From: Dermanyssus gallinae
Lineage: Eukaryota; Arthropoda; Arachnida; Mesostigmata; Dermanyssidae
DNA length: 64,000 bases
Direction of reading: 5' to 3'
Assembly: GCA_003439945.1 (NCBI GenBank)
Contig: QVRM01002770.1
Span: forward strand, 132,501-196,500
In this document: positions 49,248 through 64,000 of the stretch, one piece after another
How the letters are laid out: each line of letters starts with the position of its first letter
Position numbering within the stretch: the stretch's first letter is position 1
Notes under the pieces: generated by a model
The model's database searches: none
What the model saw: only the letters and a program-made list of their open reading frames with translations
Told to the model about the DNA's origin: nothing
Program-made: the position numbers and the translations under genes

Positions 49248-49704
49248 TTTTGATATAAAAGCAGATTTGTTTAGTGTGGCACTATATACTACACTCATTT
49301 TAGATAGTAATAATTTTTTTCAAAAAGCTTTTTTTAGTGAAACGGGGGGCGACAAGAGGTTCTCGTTTAGGGTAAGAGTGAAATTACTAATTTATGATGT
49401 ATTCATGTGGCTAGCCGGCGCTTACTTCACAAAATGTGCGACTGCGAGACCATTCTGCTTCGGTGCTGTTTGAAGAACACTCAACACTTGTTACGGGACG
49501 CAAAACAGTCTCGTTGACTGAGTTTGCGAAATTCGGGATCCTACGATGTGCTACAACAAACTGAGTTCTCTTTGGTGCCAAATATATTGGTGGTACGACT
49601 CGTGATATGATTGCCGTAAGCCGTTTTTCCCGCCCTCGATGTCGGTCTATAGATCCCGTGTTAATAGAGGAGTGCTGTTAGTGGCTGGTGCACAATCTGC
49701 ATAG
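48073..49704. other. Spacer between the duplication copies, no gene
   Basis: AT-rich unique sequence with (TA)n at 49216-49244. At about 49285-49400 TTTTTTTCAAAAAGC and TAAGAGTGAAATTACTAATTT resemble the foldback-family arm, so a strongly diverged foldback copy is possible. Frames of 67-115 codons at 48318-49145 show no domain. Confidence 0.5.
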
Positions 49705-49866
49705 TTTTTTTAACGGGAGTTTAATGGGGTTTCGGGATTTCATAATGCACATGCATCGTTGACAGTTGTCAGCAACTAGTGTAGAACTCACATACCCACT
49801 AAAACTGCATTCCTCCCCTACCCCCAGACTTAAATTTCTTCATATATTTATATATATATATATACA

Positions 49867-50052
49867 CCGAGCAAGATGGCTTAGTGGCAAAGTCTTTGCC
49901 TTGCATTCGGGAGGACTGGGTTCAAGACCCAAACCGGCCACTCTTAAATTGGTTTGCATGGTTTCCAATTTAGACAAGGTAAATGCCGGAGTGGATTAAA
50001 ATTAGCCATGACATGAAAAACCGTACACGGGCAATTGCCTTACGGAAATCTT

Positions 50053-50066
<14 letters not shown>
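49867..50066 (+). mobile_element. SINE-3, copy in duplication B
   Basis: The paralogue of the element at 36199. The B box is GGTTCAAGACC here against GGTTCGAGACC in copy A, a CpG-type change. The A-run and (TA)n tail are longer. Confidence 0.82.
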
Positions 50067-50084
<18 letters not shown>

Positions 50085-50503
50085 TAATGACTCACACTCT
50101 TTTTGAGGACAGCTTCATTATTGGCAAAAACGTCAACGGAATATATCGTTCGTTATCTAATCGCTGTCTATTAATTGATAGCAACCTTTAATTTATACCG
50201 CCGGCCGAAGAAAAGTGGTGTCCGCACCCAAGTCACAAGTGAGTGGGTGTCCGCTGTCCTTGTGACAACAAAACTAACTTTACTAAACTAAATCTCTAAT
50301 AAACTACGCATAGCTTTAGCTTAAAATAAATATACATTTTATTTATACAAGTGTGGATAAACGCCAGATATCGCCCTCCTTGGCAATATATTCATTTGTC
50401 TTTTCAGCGTACAAGTACTGTACAGAAGATTACACACATCTACGACTTGTGCATTAAGATAGTCCAAGCAGGGCATCTAACATATCTACGATTTCATGCT
50501 CCG

Positions 50504-50545
<42 letters not shown>

Positions 50546-50808
50546 TGTCTACTTTGGCTGCGTCTTTAAAATTCTCGCAGGAGGGAAAAATATATTCAGT
50601 TCAATTGCATCGTCCACGCGTAAGGCGGCGGTGGGTATTCTTTGACCTATAACGTCTGGATGGTTGTCATGATAATTTTAACTGTTTTTTTATGCAATGC
50701 AAGCAAAGAGGATGCTGCCTGGGCGTGGCCCCGTGTCGGGCTAAAGTGACAGTGGTATCTTAGATCAGAAAATATTGCTTGTGCAGTGAAGCAGGTAGGG
50801 GCGTTAGT
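50067..50808. other. FAR gene 2 3' flank; (TA)n at 50512-50543
   Basis: The counterpart of 36399-37076, with about 45 extra bases around 50565-50610. No gene. Confidence 0.5.
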
Positions 50809-53768
50809 TCAGCAGAGTCCCGTTAACTCCGAACAGGGCAGCAGCGCACACAGCGTCTTCCAGGCGGTAAGCGCAATCAAGGCGTTGGTTGCGTAGCCCA
50901 TGTACTTCACGCGGGTGAGGCGGCGTCTCCTCTGCTCGAGGTTGCCCTCGTCTTCCTTAAGGATGAACCGCCGAATACCATTGCAGTAGGTCTGCACGTA
51001 GTCCAGCCAGTCGATGGAGGCCGCGTTGAAGTTGAATTCGGTCTGATCGGCGGCGCTGAGCTCGTCGAAAAGCGCGCGCGTGTTGTCGTTGTGGATATGC
51101 CACTCGTGGGTGATGAAGAACTCGAGCAAATCCATCGAGTTGGCCAGTCGACGATATATCGGCAACAGGGCCGGCTTCTTGCCGACAAGGCGCAGGCCCA
51201 TATCGAGAACGCGCGCCACGAGATAGTGCTTGAAGAACAGCCGAGCCCGGTGCAGCAGACGAACCGAGGTTGCCCCCGATTCGGGATAGCGCACAATGGA
51301 CGCCAATGGGAAATGCTGCACAAACTTGATTCCCTCCTCGATAAAGGTACCCCTGTGGTGGTAATGGTCATAGTAAAACAACAACACCAACAAACACGAT
51401 CAGTAAGCCGTTCCATTGATGTCTGCTACACGACGAGAACTTTCGAGCGCAAATGCAATACGCGTTACCCTAGAAAACCTTGCTGAATGCGGCCCCTATA
51501 TAATATCTGTTGACGGCTGCCGCTTAATTGCGAGGACATGGATTCGAACACGGAACCGCACCTAATTGGTTTACACGGTTTTCGATCGAGAATAGGCAAA
51601 TGCGAGCAAATTCTATTATCGACCAGAGTAAATCAGAACACACGAAGAGTAAAATGAAGAATACATGTTTAAAAGCCCTAGGGAATTCGCAATCTTCAAA
51701 AAATATCGTATGCGCATCGGTACTGAGGTTGCGAGGTGAAATAGGCAAAAACAAACCGACAGTACAAATCTAATTTCTAAAACGTACAGGGCCCACACAC
51801 ACAGATACGTTTCCTTGATGACCAATACTAAAACAACGATTACAGGCCCAAGCTATGGGGAAACGCGTCTGCTTACCATTTGATTGGGTTTTGGGTACTC
51901 GAGGTACAGTTGAACACCTTGAAACCGTCCGGGGCTCGCCGTGCCGCCGCCAAGATGGTGTTGGCGACGAAATCCACCGGAATCAGATCGGCAATGCACT
52001 CAAGATGCGTATAGAGTGTCGTCAGGACACCGGTTCCTAGAGCGACCATCAGCCCGTTCGGGCCGTTGTAGTTGTCCACCCAACCGGGAAGAGGCTCAGT
52101 CATCGCACCTGCTCAGAGCCACACACAACGAGATACGTACAAGAGAATAGGTGTTTTGTTAATACTGTTAGTCACACACTGATAGGTGGCAGCGAAGTCG
52201 TGTCTACGACGGGCATATGATGAGGCTGAATTCAAACGGTGTGTGGTGGCAAGCTCTCAGACGTTTGCTACTCAGTACTTCAGCTACTACTAGTTACCAT
52301 TCTTCGGTTTCGGGACACGACGAGGAGATAATGATAGTAAGGTAGTTGCGGCCAGGAATTAGCGCCTAGCAGCGATCTTCGAACTTACCCGTTATTATGG
52401 AGGGTCGCACAATAACTATCGGCAGCTGACCGATGTACTCGCCAACAAGATTCTCGGCCAGCGCCTTCGTGTACGTGTATGTATTCGGCCGGTCCTCGAG
52501 CAGCTTCGGAGTGAGTTCCTCCAAAAGTTCGTTGGACATCCAGTCGCACAGCGACATCAGCTGGCGAGGCTCCATCTAGACGCCACAAAACAAGACCCGA
52601 ACTCATTATGCCTGCTGCTATGAATATGTCTACACGGTCGAAGCATCGCGTGTAGACTCGAACGGCTTCGATGAGGATTGTTTTCGAAAGCCGTATTACC
52701 GGCACGCGAATGCGGTTGTTCCCTAAACATTTATCGCCGGCCTCTTTGTCTCATCCAATCCAACATCAAGACTATCAGATAATTTTTAATTACTGCTGAT
52801 GTCATATTTTTTTGGTCTATCCTAAAATGTCCGAACATTTACTTACATTGCAGGGGTAAAGCTTTTCCTCAACTTTCTCCAGGTAACAATGTGAGTAGGC
52901 GGTCGACACGTGCACGAATGATTTGAGGGCTTTCATAGCAGTGGCGAGCTCGAGTACTTTAAGAGTAGCGCGCAAATTTACTTCGACGCTGTCACGTAGC
53001 GGCTCGTTGAAACGGACCTAGAAAATGGCGCACATCGAAGCATCAAAGTCATACCATAGTGTTAGCGCTAACGATGACTAATTTCGATTCATTCATGTAC
53101 CTGTAGCGCCCCCCTCCCCCCGCAGGATCTCCTTCTCTCCTTGTAGCTCTGTCTAATATCTCCTCTCAGTGTCAATCAGATATAATTATAGGGAACTTTG
53201 CGCTACTGGATCACGGCGGCTGTCTGTGAAAGAAAAGTTTAAGGCACGCGAGAATAGGACGCAAGGACTAAAGTTCATCCAGAACTAGACAACCAGAAAT
53301 AGCCATAGGCGATGCTTGTTGAGATCCTCTATGATAATCCGATTATATAATCCATAAGCGTAATGGTCATATCTTGTAACTAGAGGCAAATTGCGCACTG
53401 GCTCTTCGGAAGTCAAACTTGGCAAAATTGGTGTTACAGTAGACTGTACGAAAAATTCGGTACCATCAACATAGAAATGCCCATATGCTATTGTATGAAC
53501 TTGTGTGAATCTACCTGCGTGGTGGGGTACGCTAGCGCAAACAAGAATTGTCATGCCTCGCAGAAAGATAACGGGACAAACGTATGCAACGTACCGAAGC
53601 AGCCGTGTGGATGACAACGTTAATCTTTTCGTACAGTATCTGACGGTCTTTCTCCAGGGAAACGATCTTAGGCTCCAGTAGGTCACCCGAGATGATCTTC
53701 ACCTATAATAGCAAAAATACATAATTCGCTTGAAGTTATGGTGTTGCCAGTCGTGTTAGGTCATTTGA

Positions 53769-53821
<53 letters not shown>

Positions 53822-54403
53822 ATATATATATTATTATTTTTTAAATATAATAGTGGTAAGTTACCTTGGACAAAGCTTCAGGGTTGGTCGCTCGCAGTGG
53901 GTCAAAGAGTGTCTCTTCAAGGATCTTGGCAACGCGTTGTTCAGCCGATTTGCCTCTCTTATCGCGGATGAGCACATAGATCGCTTCAACCTGCGGACAG
54001 GAACGAAGCAACTTCTCGACGAGCACCTAATGTGTAGTCACATGTCCAGGCAGGGTAGATGAAAAATAAAAGTGAAGTTATTATTTCGATATATTATTAC
54101 TACTATTTATCGTTGATGAGAACGTTATAACAAAAGAAGATATTGGCAATATGCATATTGAGTCAAGGCAGCAGGCATCCCAACTGGTACCCCTGGTTTA
54201 CTCGTCCCGCGGCGCTAACCAGTCGGTCCGGAAACCGGTGCGCTGACACCTACCCGTTGTTTTTTCTCAATAGGGTAGAGCTACAATTCATGCCCCGGGT
54301 ACGGCTAATCTATTAGTTAACAAGTTCCTACCTTTCCGACGAAACCGGAAACTCCGGTAAGAAAGACATTCTTGCCAGCAAAGAATTCCGCGAGTGAAGC
54401 CAT
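50809..54403 (-). CDS. Fatty acyl-CoA reductase, gene 2 (seven exons, 491 aa)
   Basis: Exons on minus are 54332-54403, 53865-54026, 53595-53702, 52847-53017, 52389-52575, 51877-52108 and 50809-51352. The exon lengths and phases are identical to gene 1 and all junctions are GT-AG. The NADPH motif TGVSGFVG, catalytic YTYTK and the Sterile domain are intact, so the same reaction (acyl-CoA to fatty alcohol) is expected. Reading both genes codon by codon I count six amino-acid differences: gene 1 to gene 2 K to T in exon 2 (EEKLFDPL), R to K in exon 4 (ATAMRALK), and K to E, Q to R, T to A and M to I in exon 7. An upstream in-frame ATG at 54508 is an alternative start. Intron 3 carries an 85-bp insertion that is absent from gene 1. 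Both genes look functional; they are recent tandem paralogues in the same orientation. Confidence 0.92.
51522..51637 (+). mobile_element. Diverged SINE-3 fragment in FAR gene 2 intron 6
   Basis: The paralogue of 37790-37905, with the same missing head. Confidence 0.6.
53107..53191. other. 85-bp insertion private to FAR gene 2 intron 3
   Basis: Gene 1 reads CCTGTAGGGAAC; gene 2 has 85 extra bases after CCTGTAG, starting with a C-run and ending TATAATTATAG. It is pyrimidine-rich on plus. The source is unknown; it lies more than 400 bases from the nearest splice sites in use. Confidence 0.85.
53772..53830. repeat. (TA)n microsatellite in FAR gene 2 intron 2
   Basis: Longer than the allele at 39960-39998 in gene 1. 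Confidence 0.95.
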
Positions 54404-55261
54404 TATGATGATGATGATGACACCTGACAAAAAGTTACAGCAGCACCTCACAGTTGCACTATGGAGGATATTGAGGATCGACAAGTGCGGCCTCGAGACA
54501 GCGGTCACGACAACTTCAAGAGCTCGTCAGTGATGACAGCCGAATGTGAAGACGAACGAATCTGGAGGCGAATTTAAACCTCCACGAGGCTAGGCTCACG
54601 TGAGACGGACCTCCGAAAATGGAGAGACCAAATGGGGCGAGTTCTGGTCGTGGTGTTGAGGCGGAGGCAGGCGGGATTCCACTCGGGCTCTCACAGATCT
54701 ATACGAAGGCATCACCGCTGGCGACTGTCGATCGCCGCAGGGCAAAAGCTGAAGCCCGGTAACCGGGTCACCTGGTGAATCGTCGATTGCATCGCTGTTC
54801 CGCCGACTTCAACCTTGTCGGCAAAGTTTCGCCATAACCAGCAGCGACAGCAGTAACAGTCAACAGATTCAATATCAGGTCAACTACTGCGAGGCGTGTG
54901 TGAGAGATAGCGAGAGGCGTATCTCTAAATATGCTTCTGCAACTGAGACCTCCCCAAGCGAAGCCGGATTAGAGAAACCAGCTCACTATCACATCATCCA
55001 CGTCTTTCCTGTACATTGCGAGCGGTATAGAAGTAACAACAACAAGAGTAACGGCAACAACTAAATCAACAACAATGAAACGAATAGGGGCTGCAACTAA
55101 ATCGACAACAAAACGAACTACAACAACAGTCAAATTAGCAAGTTTGACTTTAACTGAGTTCATTTTAGCTTTTACGTTGACCATTTTCGTGCCGCTTACG
55201 TGAACGTGCAGCACTGTGTATATACATACATATTTATCCACCATAATATTGGTAGTAGTAT
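54404..55261 (-). other. FAR gene 2 upstream region
   Basis: Nearly identical to 40579-41436; it presumably contains the promoter by position, with no element assigned. Confidence 0.4.
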
Positions 55262-56236
<975 letters not shown>

Positions 56237-56506
56237 ATCAACCGCGCTGTATCCGTTCCAGCTAAAATATGTTGGGTCATTGCATTTATTATGAATGCTT
56301 AATCCAAGTTCGTTGACCGCAGCTTTGAAACTTTCTTGCCTGGCTTCTTCTTTTGTCAAATCACAGTTAAAATCACCACCTATAATTATATGTTTATTTA
56401 CATTTGTGCAGATTTCCATGCAATTACCTATGTCCTGTACTATTTGATGGACGGTCCGTTCAGGTGGGCTATAAACACATATAAGATAGTAATCGCCTTT
56501 CTAACA
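56237..56506 (-). pseudogene. Inverted APE endonuclease fragment of the LINE
   Basis: On minus, from about 56490 down, the peptide reads DYYLICVYSPPERTVHQIV..., then KHIIIGGDFNCDLTKEEA (56300-56390) and NDPTYFSWNGYSAVDIV. GGDFN is the conserved Asp/Asn segment of apurinic-like endonucleases in LINEs. The fragment is the C-terminal half only; the N-terminal catalytic residues are absent. Confidence 0.85.
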
Positions 56507-56511
56507 AGAAA

Positions 56512-57675
56512 ATGACATACGCTGCGTTTATAGATTTTCAAACTGCTTTCGATTGCCTGCCAAGGGATCGTTTATTAGACACTCTTCGCAAACGTTTTAA
56601 CATAACAGGCCCCCTTTTTAATCTCGTTCATAATATATTAGCGCACAATATAATTTGGGTGAAAAACGGCGACCATTATGTACAAACACCCGTAACACAA
56701 ACCATCGGGGTAGCCCAGGGAGACTCAGCTAGCCCATTTCTTTTTATTTTGTACGTGACTGGACTCGCGGACTTACTGCGTAATCTTAAAGCCCATTTTG
56801 CATTTTATGCTGACGATCTAGTCATTTTAGGAAAATCTCGTAACCATCTACAGTTTTACCTCAACGAAACTGCGAAGTGGTGCGAAGAAAACAAGCTCAA
56901 GATTAACGCGGAAAAGTCACAGGTCTTACGCTTTAGCAGAGGAGGGTCATACGCGGCCAGGGATCATGCTCTGTCAGTATATGGACAACCACTCAAATGA
57001 GTTAGCCACTTCTCGTATCTAGGCGTCACACTAACTGCCGGGCTCTCTTTTAGCAGACATATCGAAGAGATACAAGCAAAAGCTACGTCTGTAATGTTTT
57101 TGTTAGGCAACATGCACGATGTGGACGTAAAAACAGCTATAAATTGCTTTAAAATCAAAGTACTCCCTGTAGCAACATACTGCCTTTCCACAATTGCACC
57201 ATACCTGACCCTCAGCCATCTAAAAAGTCTAGACAAGCTAAAGGCCAGATATGTTAAGCGTGTTTTGCGGCTCCCAAAGTGCGCGTCGGCAACACTTGCC
57301 TTAGAAATGTGCGGAGAGAGAACACTTATTGAAGACCTAGCACTTAGTAACACACCATTTGCACCGCACATTCTAGACTCATATCGAGCCTACAGAGAAA
57401 ACAGAAATTTAAAATTTGTAGCTGAGAATTATACTGATGGCCCGGCCTTTTCTTCACAAAGATGGAAAGGAGCCATGCAAAGGAACCGCTCGCTAATCTG
57501 CCGAATAACCTGGCACGGGTACCACCATTACATATGCATGAAGCCAAGCTGTTTTAATATTGAAGAATGTGTTTGTAGCTTTTGCGGAGAGTTTGATATT
57601 GGACGCTATCATATACTTGTGTGCCCAGAAATTTGCGGAACGTCCTTATCATCCAAAGTTGAATTTATATTGTAA
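56512..57675 (+). pseudogene. LINE reverse transcriptase and C-terminal knuckle, one in-frame stop
   Basis: One frame runs throughout, broken only by TGA at 56998-57000. It begins inside the RT domain: AAFIDFQTAFDCLPRD (motif A), GVAQGDSASPFLFILYV (motif B), FAFYADDLVILG (motif C with the DD pair), KLKINAEKSQVL (motif D), then SYLGVTLTAGLSFSRHI after the stop. The C-terminus holds CVCSFCGEFDIGRYHILVC, a CCHC-type knuckle typical of several APE-bearing LINE clades. The N-terminal RT part and ORF1 are missing because of the inversion and truncation. The clade (R1, Jockey, CR1 or other) was not resolved. The same family supplies the fragments at 41437-41945 and 55262-55768. Confidence 0.9.
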
Positions 57676-57759
57676 GACCAAAAAGTCACTTTGTGACACC
57701 TTGTGAAAATTGAATCAACTGTCTACCAATTTTGTGGTGAAATAAATGCTGAATATACA

Positions 57760-57983
57760 AATATCTATGGAAACAATGGGTCCGGTAAGCAAGGGAACCA
57801 AGAGATTCATCAGTGAGCTGGGCAAACGGATTACAGATCTCACAGGCAATCGGCGACAAGGCGAGTTTTTACGGCAACTGCTGTCGCTTGCAAAGTGCCG
57901 AGGAAACGCCGGTTGTATTGTCGGTTCTATGGAATAATATCTTGGAGCTAGGTGAAGACAAGATGTGCACGTTCGCATCTCAC
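57760..57983 (+). mobile_element. Family B element fragment, right part
   Basis: Starts with the second target-site duplication copy and encodes VSKGTKRFISELGKRI and FLRQLLSLAKCRGNAGCIVGSME, matching 42262-42441. It ends at (TAA)n. Confidence 0.88.
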
Positions 57984-58148
<165 letters not shown>

Positions 58149-58683
58149 GGATCATCATCATCGCCGAACAGTGCGGACGTGTGCATGTCGAGCTCCGAAA
58201 AAACACGTCTATTCGTGTGTGTGCAGAATGACGAACCTAGGAAGTGACATGCCGGAGTGATGCCTGTAACTCAGTGATCGGTTTGGTGTACTTTGTGTGA
58301 CTATGCGACAGAGGCTCGAACAGCCATGAGGCTGTTAAGATCCACACGAAATGGTGAAGCAAAACGAAACCATTCGCGTAACGATCCGTAGGCTCCCAGC
58401 GGCACGACGCTGCCATTTAAATTCGATTTCTAACGGCTGCTCAGCTAAATTTGGATGTTGGAACAGCTAATCTACAAAGTGGCGCCAACAGTGATTTCAA
58501 CAACTCATCGCGCGACAGCCACAGCAACCACTTTGTCATCACTAGAGAAGCAGCAGCAATACCACATTATAATGTTAATTAATAAGATAGTGTTAACATA
58601 TAATGTTCTTGTTCGTAATAATGTAATTATAATGTCATGGAATATTAATGCATTAACCATGTCTATAATAGTAATGTTAACTA

Positions 58684-58685
<2 letters not shown>
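58149..58685 (+). mobile_element. 5'-UTR fragment of a family A relative, copy B
   Basis: The paralogue of 46128-46645, with a few extra bases (CTTTGT near 58531). Confidence 0.75.

Positions 58686-58742
<57 letters not shown>
58686..58742. repeat. (TAA)n microsatellite
   Basis: About 18 AAT units between the 5'-UTR fragment and the 3' end of family A copy 2; it corresponds to the tract at 46646-46697. Confidence 0.97.
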
Positions 58743-62575
<3,833 letters not shown>

Positions 62576-62605
<30 letters not shown>

Positions 62606-62707
62606 TTTTTTTTTTTTTTTTTTTTTTGAACAAGGGTTTTATTTTATCAATATGTACATGTATCACAATTATCAATATATTACTTATATAATATCTACAA
62701 TATTGCT

Positions 62708-62756
<49 letters not shown>

Positions 62757-62859
62757 TTTTTTTTTTTTTTTTTTTTTTTGAACAAGGGTTTTATTTTATC
62801 AATATGTACATGTATCACAATTATCAATATATTACTTATATAATATCTACAATATTGCT

Positions 62860-62957
<98 letters not shown>
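62576..62957 (-). repeat. Tandem pair of family A 3'-UTR stubs in (TAA)n
   Basis: The unit is (AAT)n, poly-T, then about 85 bp of family A 3' UTR (GAACAAGGGTTTTATTTTATC... CAATATTGCTTAT). It occurs twice (62606-62710 and 62757-62861) and is followed by (AAT)n to 62957. Both stubs break at the same base, so a tandem duplication of one roughly 152-bp unit explains them better than two insertions. Confidence 0.88.
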
Positions 62958-62975
62958 GAACACTACGAGTTAACC

Positions 62976-63498
62976 ATGAGCTCCCTACCTTCAGCCCATA
63001 CAAACCCCGATCAACCCCAACTACGATCACAACAGTCATATACTTGCGAAATATGCAGGAAGTCCCTAAGGTCACTCCGGGGCTTGCGTATGCATACGAC
63101 ACGTCTCCATCCGGCAGATACCCGGCCTCCACTCAGTCAACCCTTGAGAGACACGTCGTCGCCTGCGTCGCTTTCGGCACAAGACGACCCGAACAGGCCA
63201 TCTGATACGACCCGCGACTCAATTACGCTAATTCGTTCCCCGGGTGCATCGAAACATTAAACTAGTCAAAGTGATACCCAGAGGAGTTAGAGAAATATGC
63301 TGCGCAGCATACGCTGAAGCACTTTCCAACTTCAACACAAGGAAAGACAACGCGTCCTGGGAGAAGCTTCTAATAATGCCAATACTCTTACTACGCATCC
63401 CAGCACTGAGAAACAATGATCGGTCATTATGCCAAATAATCAGGAAGAACGTTACTGAATCGCGGTGGAAAACACTCGCAAGTCTCAGACGAGTGTAG
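62976..63498 (+). pseudogene. Family B N-terminal region with C2H2 finger, frameshifted
   Basis: From the ATG at 62976 a C2H2 finger is read: YTCEICRKSLRSLRGLRMH... with C-x2-C-x12-H-x4-H, the same spacing as family A. The frame ends at 63260. A second frame (63244-63498) continues with VIPRGVREICCAAYAEALSN and NASWEKLL, comparable to family A's IPKGTRIPLRGLFHRLL and EASWTALL. A further shift is needed to reach the RT frame that starts at 63554. Confidence 0.8.
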
Positions 63499-63553
63499 CC
63501 GTAACATTATACAGTGCGACACATCACTTGATACAGATCACAACAGGGGGAAG

Positions 63554-64000
63554 ATGGCAGAGCGCAAATTATCTGAAGGTGATGTACGTTCCGCCGCACG
63601 GATCCTTCTTTCGACCGACTTTTTTGCACCATTTAACGACCACACGGAGCAGGAGTTAAGAAAGAAGCACCCCCCTCCATTAGCAGACGCAAGCGAACGC
63701 CCAGGATCCCTCCAGGCACCAGTAACAACAAGAGAACACACCGTATATCATAAATTGATTGTTGACGCCGTCCGATCTTTCGCCGTAGCATCTGGACCTG
63801 GATTAGATGGGCTGCGTCCCCGACATCTCCGGGACATGCTTGACAACTTAGTACCCTCATCCGGGAGACTTCTGGAAGAAGTTTGCTCTCTGGTGGCCTC
63901 GGCACTAAACGGCAGCCTGCCTTCTTTTTGCCTGACGACCTTTTGCGGGGCAAATCTTACGGCCCTAAAAAAGAAGGACGGTTCAATCAGACCTATAGCA
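63554..64000 (+). CDS. Family B retrotransposon polyprotein, RT N-terminal part (partial, open at window end)
   Basis: 149 codons are uninterrupted from ATG 63554 to the last base. KLSEGDVRSAARILLSTD and APFNDHTEQELRKKHPPP correspond to family A's NVQSAIRILSSDD and APVTEESINEMVAKHPPAP. SGPGLDGLRPRHLRDML corresponds to GGLDGLTPDHLKCLL, and GANLTALKKKDGSIRPIA is the first RT block. Catalytic motifs A-C would lie beyond the window. The ATG is simply the first in the open stretch; the natural start is probably the one at 62976, upstream of the frameshifts. Confidence 0.82.
   Translation, partial: MAERKLSEGDVRSAARILLSTDFFAPFNDHTEQELRKKHPPPLADASERPGSLQAPVTTREHTVYHKLIVDAVRSFAVASGPGLDGLRPRHLRDMLDNLVPSSGRLLEEVCSLVASALNGSLPSFCLTTFCGANLTALKKKDGSIRPIA

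Larger units (their letters stand above)
56237..57759 (+). mobile_element. APE-type LINE with 5' inversion and 18-bp target-site duplication
   Basis: The insertion lies within the family B fragment. The direct repeat AATATCTATGGAAACAAT occurs at 56219-56236 and 57760-57777. About 270 bp at the left end (56237-56506) is the element's endonuclease region in inverted orientation, joined to reverse transcriptase in plus orientation, the configuration produced by twin priming. The 3' end has AATAAA at about 57741 and no long poly-A. Copy A carries the uninterrupted site (42262-42279). Confidence 0.92.
62958..64000 (+). mobile_element. Family B Dong/R4-like element, 5' half, runs off the window
   Basis: It begins directly after (TAA)n. 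Its RT entry GANLTALKKKDGSIRPIA matches the family B copy at 32.9 kb (GANLTALRKKICSIRPVA), so it is the 5' half of that family. The coding frame is broken in the first 600 bp and open at the end. Confidence 0.85.

Overview
The window is eukaryotic, most likely an arthropod. It carries intron-containing fatty acyl-CoA reductase (FAR) genes, non-LTR retrotransposons of the Dong/R4 type, tRNA-derived SINEs, Tc1/mariner DNA transposons and very dense simple-sequence repeats. There is no prokaryotic gene organisation, no CRISPR array and no rRNA. The species is not identifiable by reading; a chelicerate (mite or tick) is a guess, not a result.

Layout. 1-30 kb is essentially gene-free. GC-richer blocks of degenerate trinucleotide repeats (GTN/CAN; about 1-5.3, 9.5-10.6, 18-20.4, 21.2-24.2 and 27.9-29.8 kb) alternate with AT-richer unique sequence. 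The unique sequence holds relics: SINE-1 copies (7.6, 10.5 and 10.8 kb), a probable Gypsy-like pol relic (8.2-8.7 kb), a foldback-element family (12.65-13.16 and 15.37-16.44 kb), a dead Tc1-like transposon (13.16-14.49 kb) and a SINE-2 with a target-site duplication (24.24 kb). From 30.3 to 35 kb lie a decayed mariner, a SINE-2 fragment and a decayed Dong/R4-like element of family B.

36-62.6 kb is dominated by a segmental duplication (A 36.04-46.65 kb, B 49.71-58.69 kb). Each copy carries one complete seven-exon FAR gene on the minus strand, 491 codons, with conserved GT-AG junctions and catalytic motifs. By my reading the two proteins differ at six residues. A short third FAR relic (the last 14 codons) abuts copy A.

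42-64 kb is a nest of Dong/R4-like retrotransposons (C2H2 finger, reverse transcriptase, CCHC knuckle, restriction-like endonuclease) in two families, A and B. Almost every element end abuts a (TAA)n tract, as expected for (TAA)n-targeting elements. Because the host segment is duplicated, paralogous empty sites are visible. A family A element is present in copy A and absent at the matching (TAA)n of copy B. An APE-type LINE with an inverted 5' end and an 18-bp target-site duplication is present in copy B and absent from copy A.

The only genes likely to serve the host are the two FAR genes; everything else recognisable is mobile-element sequence or simple repeat. The window ends inside an open reading frame of a further family B retrotransposon.
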